A DNA stretch of 64,000 bases from UBA11524 sp963642705 (lineage in GTDB: Bacteria; Bacillota; Clostridia; Christensenellales; Aristaeellaceae): contig CAVIHU010000002.1 in NCBI GenBank assembly GCA_963642705.1, positions 1-64,000 on the forward strand, in the 5' to 3' direction. Under the pieces are notes generated by a model. The model was given only the letters and a program-made list of their open reading frames with translations, was not told where the DNA came from and did not search any database. Made by a program: the position numbers and the translations under genes. Shown here piece by piece: positions 24,821 through 33,121 of this stretch (positions are counted from its first letter, which is position 1; every line of letters begins with the position of its first letter).

Positions 24821-26134
24821 TTATGCACGGAAGGTCAGCTTATAATCGCCGTCGCACAGGCAGTCGATATCCGTTTCGTAGAAGACCTGCATGGCACGGA
24901 TCATGTAATCCACATCCTTTGTGCCTGCGGTTTCATAGCTGGAATGCATGGCAAGCTGTGCCATGCCGATATCCAGCGTGTTGATCGAAACATGGCTGCC
25001 GCTGATGTTGCCCAGCGTAGACCCGCCCTGCATGTCCGAGCGGTTAGCAAAGTGCTGAACAGGCACATCAGCATGACGGCAGATCGAATGGAACACCGCC
25101 TCAGATACGCCGTCCGTGGTATATTTCTGACTGGCGTTGAATTTGATGACCACGCCCTCGTTCATATACACCTGGTTGATCGGGTCGGAAAGCTCAGGGT
25201 GATTGGGATGGGTGGCGTGCGCGTTGTCTGCCGACAGCATAAAGCTGCGCGACAGCAGTGCCATGTAATCCGCCTCATCATGTCCGAGCGACAGGGTGAT
25301 GCGGCGCAGCACATCGGACAGGAAGGTGGAATCTGCGCCCTGCTTGGTGCCGCTGCCGACCTCTTCGTTGTCAAATACACAGCACACGTTGATGTGGCTG
25401 CTGTCTGCCGCATTCAGCAGTGCCTGCATGGAGGTATAGGCGCACGCCAGATCATCCAGCCGTCCTGCGGACAGGTATTCCCCTTCATCGCCCCAGACGC
25501 AGCCGGGCATCCGGTTGTACAGGTACAAATCCGACCCGATGATATCCTCCTGCGCTACGCCTGCCGCCTTTGCGATGCGTGCAAGGAAGCTCCCTTTTCC
25601 GTTTTTTCCGCTCCAAAGCGGCATTAAATCGGAAGCAGGGTTGTACTTATACCCGTTGTTGATATCGCGGTTCATATGGATGGCCACGTTGGGGATGACC
25701 GTGCTGTCCTCATCGAGATTGACCAGCAGAGAGCGCACGCCGTCCCCGCTGCGCACCACCAGCCGCCCGGCAACGGACAGCGGACGATCCAGCCACGTGC
25801 TCAGGATCATGCCGCCGTAGCGTTCCACATCCAGCTGAATATACTGATTGCGCACGCTCAGCTCTGCATTTTCCTTGATGCGGAAGGTGGGCGAATCGGT
25901 GTGGCTGGCAATCATCTGGAAGGGCGCAAGACCGCATGAAGGCACGGTAAAGGCGATTATGCTGGAGCGGTTGCGGGTCACATAATAGCGTTTGCCGGGC
26001 TTCAAATGCCATCGGGTGTTTTCCTGCAAACGTTCAAAGCCTGTCAGGCGGGCGCAAATGCTCTCCACAGCATGGAAAGCGGTCGGCGATTCCCGCAGAA
26101 AGCTCAGTAAACCCTGTACATGTTCTTGTGCCAT
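24821..26134 (-). CDS. apeB: M18 family aminopeptidase
   Basis: Binuclear-zinc aminopeptidase of 437 residues with preference for acidic N-terminal residues in characterised relatives. Metal-site motifs are visible in order: ASHTDSPTFRIK, GRLDDLACAYTSM, VFDNEEVGSGTKQGA, SADNAHATHPNHPE and the C-terminal MAQLAMHSSYETAGTKD. The start at 26134 (MAQEHVQGLL) follows AGGAGC; the open frame upstream is Lys-rich and unlikely. It is cytoplasmic, with no signal peptide, and convergent with the heat-shock operon. Confidence 0.94.
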   Translation of the reverse strand: MAQEHVQGLLSFLRESPTAFHAVESICARLTGFERLQENTRWHLKPGKRYYVTRNRSSIIAFTVPSCGLAPFQMIASHTDSPTFRIKENAELSVRNQYIQLDVERYGGMILSTWLDRPLSVAGRLVVRSGDGVRSLLVNLDEDSTVIPNVAIHMNRDINNGYKYNPASDLMPLWSGKNGKGSFLARIAKAAGVAQEDIIGSDLYLYNRMPGCVWGDEGEYLSAGRLDDLACAYTSMQALLNAADSSHINVCCVFDNEEVGSGTKQGADSTFLSDVLRRITLSLGHDEADYMALLSRSFMLSADNAHATHPNHPELSDPINQVYMNEGVVIKFNASQKYTTDGVSEAVFHSICRHADVPVQHFANRSDMQGGSTLGNISGSHVSINTLDIGMAQLAMHSSYETAGTKDVDYMIRAMQVFYETDIDCLCDGDYKLTFRA

Positions 26135-26263
26135 CAAAATCAGCTCCTGCTTCTGTTTCATTCCGTTTTTCAGCATATCACACTGCGGCTGCAGATGCAA
26201 GACGAGAACGAAAAAAGACAGGGCAAGCTTTTTTGGTCTCGAACTGTCCGGCTCGGAAAAAAT

Positions 26264-26292
26264 TTGCTTTTTGCGGTGCTTCATGCTATAAT
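26264..26292 (+). promoter_or_regulatory. Promoter of the CBS-domain transporter gene
   Basis: -35-like TTGCTT (26264-26269), 17-bp spacer, -10 TATAAT (26287-26292). The roughly 130-nt leader includes short open frames after AAAGGAGTG that could be a leader peptide, without clear evidence. Confidence 0.55.
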
Positions 26293-26425
26293 AAGAATGA
26301 AGCATTATATGCTGAAAGGAGTGATGGCTTCGTGGATCAGCCTCCCAGACGTTTGCATGCCCGACGGGTCATCTATTCCTTAACCGTGTGGGTTTGTGAA
26401 CATAGAAAGGAATGCTTGATTTTCC

Positions 26426-27697
26426 ATGACGCCTGAGTTATACGGTAGCATCGCCATCATCGTTGTGCTTGTTGCACTCTCCGCCTTCTTTTCCGCATCG
26501 GAAACGTCTTTCACGTCGGTCAACCGCGTGAAGCTCAAGACGAAGGCACAGGCAGGTCACAAGCGGGCGCAGATTGCGCTGGAGCTTGCGGACAATTACG
26601 ACAGGCTGCTGAGTACAATCCTCATCGGCAACAATATCGTCAACATCAGCGCCTCGTCCATTGCGACGGGTCTGTTTTTGACGCTGATGAAAAACAACCA
26701 ATCGGTCGCAACAACTGTTTCCACGGTTGTCATGACCATTCTCATCCTGATTTTCGGTGAAATCAGCCCGAAGGCGGTTGCAAAGGAGAATCCGGAAAAA
26801 TTCGCGCTGCTGTTTGCGACGCCCCTGCTGGTGCTGCGGACAATCGCGACACCGCTCAACGCGCTCTTTTCGCTGTGGAAGAAGCTGCTCGGCAAGATCA
26901 TCAAGCCCGCGCAGGAGGAAAGCTTTGTCGAGGAAGAAATCATGACGATGGTCGACGAGGCGCAGAGCGATGGCGACATGGATGAGCATGAGGGCGAAAT
27001 GATCCGCTCCGTCATCGAATTTAACGATGACCGCGATGTGCTCAACATCATGACGCCGCGCGTGGACGTGACGGCGCTGGAGGATACCGCGACCATGGAC
27101 GAGGCGGCGCAGCTTTTTCGCGAAACGGGCTATACGCGCCTGCCTGTTTACCATGAGGATATGGATCATGTTGTCGGCATCCTGAACGAGAAGGATTTTT
27201 ACGCCTGCCAGCATGCAGGCGAAACGGATATCACCAGTATCATGAAGCCGCCGGTGTATGCGCCGGCGACGCTGAAGCTCTCCAAGCTGCTCAAGCTGTT
27301 CCAGACCGAAAAGACGCATCTGCTGATTGTTCTGGACGAGTTTGGCGGCACCGAGGGCATCGTGACCATGGAGGATGTGCTGGAGGAGCTTGTCGGCGAA
27401 ATCTATGATGAGCACGACGACGTGTCCGTGGAAAGCGTGACGATGTCCGACGGCTCGCGCATGGTGGACGGCAGCATGGAGTTGACGGAGCTGCTGGACA
27501 GCCTCGGACTGAAGGACACCTTCAATGCCGAAACCGTCGGCGGCTGGGTCAGCGAAATCATGGGTTGCATTCCCTTTACCGGTGCGCGCTTTGAGACGGA
27601 GCATCTGCGCGGCATGGTCACGAGGATGGAAAAGCGCCGCGTGACGCAGGTGAGGATTTGGCAGAAGGAAAAGGAAGCGCCGGAAGCCGATTCGTAA
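26426..27697 (+). CDS. HlyC/CorC (CNNM) family membrane protein with CBS domains
   Basis: The 423-residue protein has an N-terminal DUF21/CNNM membrane domain (about 1-180; four hydrophobic segments, with SASETSFTSVNRVKLK and ILIFGEISPKAVAKENPE). A CBS pair follows (about 205-325, including IMTPRVDVTALE and LDEFGGTEGIVTMEDVLEELVGEI), then a CorC_HlyC C-terminal domain. Family members act in magnesium efflux or homeostasis; the old name hemolysin is misleading. It probably shares a transcript with the small membrane protein gene downstream. Confidence 0.93.
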   Translation: MTPELYGSIAIIVVLVALSAFFSASETSFTSVNRVKLKTKAQAGHKRAQIALELADNYDRLLSTILIGNNIVNISASSIATGLFLTLMKNNQSVATTVSTVVMTILILIFGEISPKAVAKENPEKFALLFATPLLVLRTIATPLNALFSLWKKLLGKIIKPAQEESFVEEEIMTMVDEAQSDGDMDEHEGEMIRSVIEFNDDRDVLNIMTPRVDVTALEDTATMDEAAQLFRETGYTRLPVYHEDMDHVVGILNEKDFYACQHAGETDITSIMKPPVYAPATLKLSKLLKLFQTEKTHLLIVLDEFGGTEGIVTMEDVLEELVGEIYDEHDDVSVESVTMSDGSRMVDGSMELTELLDSLGLKDTFNAETVGGWVSEIMGCIPFTGARFETEHLRGMVTRMEKRRVTQVRIWQKEKEAPEADS

Positions 27698-27724
27698 TCA
27701 AGTATAGAAAGGAGCAATCCTGTT

Positions 27725-27850
27725 ATGTCCAATAAAAGCGAAAAAAAGCCCCGTAACGGGCGGCAGCTCTTCATCAGCATCACCTGCATCGTCATGATTG
27801 CGGCGCTGCTGATCACCTCGCTCATCACGCTGCTTCCGATCTATCAATAA
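27725..27850 (+). CDS. Small membrane protein, 41 residues
   Basis: The peptide starts MSNKSEKKPRNGRQLFISIT and ends in LLPIYQ, with a basic N-terminus and a single hydrophobic helix (about residues 15-37). AAAGGAGC precedes the ATG at 27725. It lies 27 bp after the CBS-domain transporter gene and 20 bp before the CapA-like gene, consistent with an operon. Function unknown. Confidence 0.7.
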   Translation: MSNKSEKKPRNGRQLFISITCIVMIAALLITSLITLLPIYQ

Positions 27851-27870
27851 GCCGGAAGGATGACACGACC

Positions 27871-29220
27871 ATGAACAAAAGGCATCGCCGCATATCGCCG
27901 GGCACGGTGATTATGCTGATGATCACGTGCGTCGTGCTGGTCGGCTGCGCGAGGGTGCTGCCCGGTCTGATGGGCGACGCAAGCGTGCAGATTGATGTAC
28001 GCGAGGTGCTGTCCGTCCTTCAGCTCGGCGACATTCCAACCCTCTCTCTGAACGATATCCCGATTACACAATCAACCGAAGGGACTTCGTCCCTTTTCTC
28101 TTCCGCTCCTGCCGCAAATCCGCAGGAGACCGTCGCGCCGATTGAAGCGTCAGCAACGGCTGAACCGACCACGGTGCCGACCGTTAAGGCTGGCGGTTCC
28201 CTCACGCTGACCATCGGCGGCTCGGTCTGCATGGATGACGCGGTGCGCAAGGCAGGGTATTACAGCGATTCCGGGAAGTATGACTTCACGGAAATGCTAT
28301 CGCTCCTGACGGATGAAATGACGGGAGACATGACGCTGCTGTCGCTGGAGAACCTGATTCTGCCGGACAGCAAGGTATCCTCGCTGAACGCGCCCGACGC
28401 GGTGTCGGATATGCTGCGCGATTGCGGCGTTCAGATGGTGGCGCTCGGCTTTGACCAGGTGTACGACAAGGGCACGGAGGGCGTGCAGTCAACGCTGTCC
28501 TCGCTGCAGAGCCGTAACCTGACGGTCATCGGCGCCTATGCATCGCAGGAGGCAGCCAGCCAGATCTGTATCAAAACGCTCGGCGGCGTGCCGGTCGCGT
28601 TCCTGCATTATACGGAATCGCTCGGCACAACAGGCACGAAGGCAATGAAGTCCGGCGATTCCTACGCGGTCAGATTAGCGGACAGCGATGCCATCACGGC
28701 GGACATCGCGCAGGCACGTGAGCAGGGCGCGGCGGTTGTGATTGTGTCAATCAACTGGGGAAAATCCGGCGCATCAAAGCCCACAAACGCGCAGCGCACC
28801 CTGGCGCAGAAAATCGCCGATGCCGGTGCTGATGTGATTGTCGGCACGGGTACGCGCGTTGTGCAGCCGATTGCATGGCTGACGCGCAAGAGCGATGACG
28901 GCGCCATTGCGCAGACCTTATGCGCATGGTCGCTGGGCAGCCTGCTGAATGAGTCGCGCAAGGACGGCAACGTCGCGGCGGTTCTGCTGCACCTGCAAAT
29001 CTCGTGGGACGGCGAACGCATCAGCTTCGGGCAAGTGTCCTACACGCCGACATATATCTGGCGGCAGAAGAAGGATGGTCAGTATCAGTACCGCGTGGTT
29101 GCGAGCGATTGCGACGCGCCCGGCGGCATGAGCGATGACCAGCAGGGCTATATGGCGAAGGCGCTCAGGAATATTCAGTCCGCGCTGGCGGATTCACCCG
29201 TTGTGATTCGCGAAAAATAG
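27871..29220 (+). CDS. CapA family lipoprotein
   Basis: The 449-residue protein has an N-terminal hydrophobic stretch ending in VLVGC, a good lipobox, so it is probably lipid-anchored outside the cell. After a Thr/Ala/Pro-rich linker (about 65-105), the CapA/PgsA metallophosphatase-like domain begins at SLTLTIGGSVCMDD. It contains SLENLILPDSKVSS, VQMVALGFDQVYDKG, VVIVSINWG and ADVIVGTGTRVVQPI. The canonical GH[G/S]HVxQ-type His near this last motif is Thr here (GTGTRVVQP), so catalytic activity is uncertain. Relatives act in poly-gamma-glutamate synthesis, but no pgsBC genes are present. Confidence 0.88.
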   Translation: MNKRHRRISPGTVIMLMITCVVLVGCARVLPGLMGDASVQIDVREVLSVLQLGDIPTLSLNDIPITQSTEGTSSLFSSAPAANPQETVAPIEASATAEPTTVPTVKAGGSLTLTIGGSVCMDDAVRKAGYYSDSGKYDFTEMLSLLTDEMTGDMTLLSLENLILPDSKVSSLNAPDAVSDMLRDCGVQMVALGFDQVYDKGTEGVQSTLSSLQSRNLTVIGAYASQEAASQICIKTLGGVPVAFLHYTESLGTTGTKAMKSGDSYAVRLADSDAITADIAQAREQGAAVVIVSINWGKSGASKPTNAQRTLAQKIADAGADVIVGTGTRVVQPIAWLTRKSDDGAIAQTLCAWSLGSLLNESRKDGNVAAVLLHLQISWDGERISFGQVSYTPTYIWRQKKDGQYQYRVVASDCDAPGGMSDDQQGYMAKALRNIQSALADSPVVIREK

Positions 29221-29263
29221 TGTGCAGGTACACCGAAAAAACCGAAAATTTATATTTCTTTCA

Positions 29264-29291
29264 TTGTAATAATGAAGAAATGCGCTATAAT
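29264..29291 (+). promoter_or_regulatory. Promoter of the thioredoxin-fusion gene
   Basis: -35-like TTGTAA (29264-29269), 16-bp spacer, -10 TATAAT (29286-29291), in an AT-rich intergenic stretch. Confidence 0.55.
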
Positions 29292-29329
29292 TGCCTATGG
29301 ATCCATCATCCGGAAAGGAACATCTGACG

Positions 29330-31159
29330 ATGAAAAAGCTGCATTCAAGCGTTTCCCTTCTGCTGGCATTGGCGATGATGCTGACGATGGTCGGCTTCGC
29401 TGCCGCCGAGAACGATGCCGAAACGCGCGCCTATGTGGTCGGCGACACCATGGGCGACTTCACCCTGACGCTGAGCGACGGCACTGCTGTGACGTTCTCT
29501 GAGCTGCTTGCGACCCACAAGGCTGTCCTGATCAACATCTGGGCGACCTGGTGCAACCCCTGCTGCCAGGAATTCCCCTACATGGAGGAAGCTTACGCGC
29601 AGGTGCAGGACGACCTGGCGATTGTCGCCGTGTCCTGCGAGCCCTCCGATACCGACGACGTGATCAACGCCTTCAAGGAAGAGAACGGTCTGTCCATCCT
29701 GCCTATGGCGGCAGACACCATTGGTCTGACCGACTGGTTCGACTATGACGGCATTCCGACGTCCATCATGATCGACCGCAACGGCGTGATCTGCTGGCAG
29801 GAATCCGGCTCCATTACCTCTGTTGATACCTTCCTGCGTCTGTTCAATGCCTTCATCGCGGACGACTACTCCGAGTCCCTTGTCGGCTTTGAAATTCCGA
29901 AGGTGAAGCCCACCGTGGAAAATCCTGATGCGGCTGATGCTGCGGCGGCGATGCTTGCCGAGGGCAGCGACCTGACCGTGTCCTTCAGCAGCGATGACGA
30001 ATACGCATGGCCGTGGATGGTGGATGACGGCTGCGTGGTCGCGTCCAACACGGGCATCGATGACTCCTACGCCATGGTGTGTGTCAAGCTGAACGCCGAA
30101 GAAGGCGATGTGCTCTCCTATGACGTCAGGGTTTCCTGCGAGGAAGGCTATGACTACTTCTATGCGGTCGCGGATGGCGAAATCATCAAGGTGATTGACG
30201 GCGAGAAGGACTGGGCGACCTACGCGGCTGCCCTGACTGCCGGCGAGCATACGGTGGATTTCATCTACATGAAGGATTCCGCATCCAGCGACGGCGAGGA
30301 CACTGCGTGGCTGAAGAACGTCAAGCTCGTGACCGGCGATGAGGCGGCGGCGCTGGTTGCTGCCATGCCCGTTTATCCTCATGCGATTGAATCCGGCGTG
30401 TCGTCCGAGATTGTCAGCGACAGTGCGAAGGAAATCGTGTTTGAATACGCCGACCCGGCATATGCCGAAACGTTTGAAACGGCACTGGGTAAGTGCTATG
30501 TTGTGAACAGCGATACCGTGACCGCGAATATCTGCATCGGCAAGGACGTCAGCGCTGAGCTGGCTTCTGTCTATAACAATTATGACGGCACGTCGTTGAA
30601 GCTGGCGGATGCTGATATCGACGGCGATGCCTTTGTGGTCAGTGGCGGCGTCAGCGCGATGGATATTGACGGCTACTCCTACAGCAGCTTCTACACCTAC
30701 GCCAATCCGTACGATTCCGAAGCCGAACCTGTTGTGATGACGTTCTTCTGCGATGAGCAGAACGCGAACGCCTTCATTCAGGAGATGAACACCGCCTACG
30801 GCATGACCGTCTTTGCTTCCTGGCACTATGCGGACGGCACGCTGCCTTCCACCGATGAGGTGGCTGTCGCGCCCGAAGGCTTGCTGGCGGATGGCGGCCT
30901 TGCGGACTATCAGCTGACGTTTGTCGATGAGGACGGCAACGCGGTTGAGGGCGTCATGGCGAATGTCTGCGACGATACCTCCTGCACGCTGATGACGGCT
31001 GATGAGAAAGGAATCATCGCCTTCACCAATGTGCCCTTCACCTACCACATTCAGGTGATTAAGGTGCCCGATGGCTACGAGTTCGATACCTCCGCCGAAT
31101 ACTACACCACCGAGGATGGCGGCGAGATGGTCTTCACCCTGACCAGGACGGCTGAGTAA
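29330..31159 (+). CDS. Secreted TlpA-like thioredoxin fused to surface-type domains
   Basis: The 609-residue exported protein has a signal peptide ending near FAAA/E (about residue 26). Residues of about 35-190 form a TlpA/ResA-like thioredoxin with active-site W74-C75-N76-P77-C78 and an extra C79, and cis-Pro in DGIPTSIMID. A jelly-roll-like domain follows (about 215-345), marked by SYDVRVSCEEGYDYFY, LTAGEHTVDFIY and DTAWLKNVKL, as in bacterial surface and carbohydrate-binding proteins. A middle region is unrecognised. The C-terminal 85 residues resemble a Cna-B/SpaA-like beta domain (DEDGNAVEGV). There is no wall-sorting motif. The start at 29330 follows AAAGGAA. Most likely an extracellular redox protein; target unknown. 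Confidence 0.8.
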   Translation: MKKLHSSVSLLLALAMMLTMVGFAAAENDAETRAYVVGDTMGDFTLTLSDGTAVTFSELLATHKAVLINIWATWCNPCCQEFPYMEEAYAQVQDDLAIVAVSCEPSDTDDVINAFKEENGLSILPMAADTIGLTDWFDYDGIPTSIMIDRNGVICWQESGSITSVDTFLRLFNAFIADDYSESLVGFEIPKVKPTVENPDAADAAAAMLAEGSDLTVSFSSDDEYAWPWMVDDGCVVASNTGIDDSYAMVCVKLNAEEGDVLSYDVRVSCEEGYDYFYAVADGEIIKVIDGEKDWATYAAALTAGEHTVDFIYMKDSASSDGEDTAWLKNVKLVTGDEAAALVAAMPVYPHAIESGVSSEIVSDSAKEIVFEYADPAYAETFETALGKCYVVNSDTVTANICIGKDVSAELASVYNNYDGTSLKLADADIDGDAFVVSGGVSAMDIDGYSYSSFYTYANPYDSEAEPVVMTFFCDEQNANAFIQEMNTAYGMTVFASWHYADGTLPSTDEVAVAPEGLLADGGLADYQLTFVDEDGNAVEGVMANVCDDTSCTLMTADEKGIIAFTNVPFTYHIQVIKVPDGYEFDTSAEYYTTEDGGEMVFTLTRTAE

Positions 31160-31172
31160 TCCGAATACCCAT

Positions 31173-31205
31173 CACCGGAGACGGCGAAAACCGCCTCCGG
31201 TTTTC
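31173..31205 (+). terminator. Terminator after the thioredoxin-fusion gene
   Basis: ACCGGAG-CGG pairs with CCG-CTCCGGT around CGAAAA, followed by TTTTCG. Confidence 0.8.
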
Positions 31206-31272
31206 GTATGTCTGTATCGGCAGGATAATCCAATCGATACGGCGAATTTTTCATCATACACAGGAGGAATTT

Positions 31273-31698
31273 ATGCTGATACGGAACGCAAAACTATCGG
31301 ACAATCCGGACGCACTCACGGATGTCCGGCTGATGCACGGCTGTGTGCAGGAAATCGGCGTCGGGCTGGCAAAGGGACTCTACGAGGCGGAAATCGACCT
31401 CGGCGGCGATGTGCTTTCACCGGGGCTGATGCTGGATGCGCATTATCATGCCGATACAGAGCAAGAGCTGCGCGCGCTGTGCAGGCGGCTGTACCGGCAG
31501 GGCGTGCGGTGCTTCACGGCGGAAGCGTCGGAGGAGGCGTTTCATGCGGTGCAGGAACGTCCCGAGCGGAAGGGTGCTTTGCCTGTGCGGACCTTGCCGG
31601 AGCAGGAGCATCTGCGTGTCGGCACGCCCGCGCCGCTGATTCGGAGAAATCGGCAGGGCGAATTTGTCAGCTGGATCGATGCGCATTCGGGAGACTGA
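31273..31698 (+). CDS. Short amidohydrolase-like protein, N-terminal fragment
   Basis: The 141-residue product resembles only the start of amidohydrolase-superfamily enzymes such as NagA or dihydroorotase: a small beta domain (LIRNAKLSDN through VQEIGVGLA) then LSPGLMLDAHYHADTEQE, where family members have PGxxDxHxH. The Asp-Ala-His-Tyr-His keeps the HxH metal pair. The barrel is missing, and the last 50 residues are Arg/Pro/Glu-rich and unlike the family. AGGAGG precedes the ATG, so it may be translated, but a decayed gene is likely. Confidence 0.55.
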   Translation: MLIRNAKLSDNPDALTDVRLMHGCVQEIGVGLAKGLYEAEIDLGGDVLSPGLMLDAHYHADTEQELRALCRRLYRQGVRCFTAEASEEAFHAVQERPERKGALPVRTLPEQEHLRVGTPAPLIRRNRQGEFVSWIDAHSGD

Positions 31699-31743
31699 GC
31701 AAAACATGCGTAACCTGTAAGTAAATGGCGAACCTCCATCGTG

Positions 31744-31820
31744 CAACGGGTCAAGGGAGGAACTCCCTTGCAGGGTGCAGGGACAGCGTTCCTGCTGGGG
31801 TTTGGGCTCCCCCAACCATG
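31744..31820. repeat. Dispersed intergenic repeat, family A copy 2
   Basis: Related to 6306-6392: it starts CGGGTCAAGGGA, has a GGAACTCCC core and ends TTTGGGCTCCCCCAACC. Confidence 0.5.
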
Positions 31821-31890
31821 CCTGACGAGCGCTGAACAGAGAAGCGGACGAAGTCCGGGAACGCTTTCAGCGCAGCATATGTGACGAAGA

Positions 31891-31934
31891 CAAAAGGCGC
31901 ATTCATCTGCGCCGCCGAATTGTGCGGTGCTGCC
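31891..31934. repeat. Dispersed hairpin repeat, family B copy 1
   Basis: Shares GCATTCA, GCGCCGCCGAATTGTGCGG and the trailing TGC with copies at 35775-35812 and 57349-57389. It lies with a GGACGAAGTCC palindrome (about 31843-31853) in the 340-bp gap between the amidohydrolase fragment and the flippase-like gene, which holds no other gene. Confidence 0.6.
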
Positions 31935-31973
31935 TTAGTTAGGTTAAAATTCTCTTGGAATTTGCCTTTTCCC

Positions 31974-32003
31974 TTTACGCAGGGGACGCTTTTATGGTAC
32001 AAT
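31974..32003 (+). promoter_or_regulatory. Promoter of the flippase-like/hflX operon
   Basis: -35-like TTTACG (31974-31979), 18-bp spacer, extended -10 TGGTACAAT (TACAAT 31998-32003). Transcription would start near 32010, which rules out upstream in-frame ATG codons as the start of the next gene. Confidence 0.6.
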
Positions 32004-32038
32004 GTGCTATGCAAACTGACGAAAGGGGCCCTCTCTGC

Positions 32039-33121
32039 TTGAAGAAAAGGAAATGGGGCAAAATCCTCAGCATCGGATTTATACTGCTGTCGATGCTGAT
32101 TGTGGTGTTGATTGCCTTCAATAATCCGGAGCTGATGAACGCGTGGGATGTCATCATCGAGATGGATAAGCGCTGGATTGTCATCGGTCTCCTGCTGATG
32201 ATCGGCTATGTGGTAGCGGAAGGAACGGGGCTGTATGCGTTCCTGCGCATGGAAGGGTATAAGGTCAAGCTGAGTACGGCATCGCATTTCTCGTTTGCGG
32301 GCATTTACTACGCGAACGTGACCCCCGGCTCGTCCGGCGGTCAGCCGATGCAGATTTACCTGATGAGTCAGCGGCAGATTCCGGCTGGTGTCGCGACATC
32401 GGCGCTTCTGGCCCGCGCGTTCTTCAATCAGGTGGTCGAGGTGGCACTGGCGGTGATTCTGTGGCTGTGCAACTGGAATTTCGTGGCGGAGCACCTGTCG
32501 GGCGTCATTCCGGTCATCATCCTCGGTTGCCTGGTGAATTTCTTCTGTGTGCCGGCGATTCTGCTGATTTCCTTCCACCGCAACTGGGTGGAGAGCATCG
32601 TCCGCTGGGGCATCCGCTTCCTGACAAAGCACCATATCTGCAAGAAGCCCGAGGAATGGCAGGCATCATCGGACAGGACGATTGAGTATTTCCACTCCTC
32701 GCTCATGGATTTGGTGCATCATCCGCTGCATCTGCTGATTCAGACGCTCGTGTCCATCGTCGAAATGCTCTGTCTGATGGCGGTGCCGTTGCTGGTGTAC
32801 TACGCGATGGGGCTGAGCGGTACGGCGTGGTATCAGACGCTGACGGTGGCGTTCCTGCTGTTCGTTTCGGCAAACTACACGCCGCTGCCCGGCGCGTCCG
32901 GCGCACAGGAGGGCGGCTTCCTGCTGTACTTCCGCGACATCTTCACCGGCGGCACGGTGTCGGTCGCGCTGCTTGTCTGGCGCTTCATCACGTATTACCT
33001 CTATCTGATTGTCGGCTGCGCGGATTCGATTCTCACCAGCCTGCGCGTCAGGAAAAAGCCGATTCTCCATGTGCCGAAGCGCAGGGAACGAGAGAAGAAG
33101 GAGCAAGAGGAGCAGGAATGA
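32039..33121 (+). CDS. Lysylphosphatidylglycerol synthase TM region/UPF0104-like membrane protein
   Basis: The 360-residue polytopic protein has about eight hydrophobic segments and belongs to the flippase-like UPF0104/MprF-N family. Family-typical segments are NVTPGSSGGQPMQIYLM and ANYTPLPGASGAQEGGFLLY. No MprF catalytic domain is attached, so it is probably a lipid or polyprenol flippase-type protein of unknown substrate. TTG at 32039 is chosen because AAAGGGG lies just upstream and the promoter leaves no room for earlier starts. It overlaps hflX (ATGA), so the two are coupled. Confidence 0.85.
   Translation: MKKRKWGKILSIGFILLSMLIVVLIAFNNPELMNAWDVIIEMDKRWIVIGLLLMIGYVVAEGTGLYAFLRMEGYKVKLSTASHFSFAGIYYANVTPGSSGGQPMQIYLMSQRQIPAGVATSALLARAFFNQVVEVALAVILWLCNWNFVAEHLSGVIPVIILGCLVNFFCVPAILLISFHRNWVESIVRWGIRFLTKHHICKKPEEWQASSDRTIEYFHSSLMDLVHHPLHLLIQTLVSIVEMLCLMAVPLLVYYAMGLSGTAWYQTLTVAFLLFVSANYTPLPGASGAQEGGFLLYFRDIFTGGTVSVALLVWRFITYYLYLIVGCADSILTSLRVRKKPILHVPKRREREKKEQEEQE

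Noticed and set aside
26309..26436. Short ORFs upstream of the CBS-domain transporter gene as a leader peptide
   Set aside because: Several overlapping frames, no residue bias and no terminator; not distinguishable from chance.
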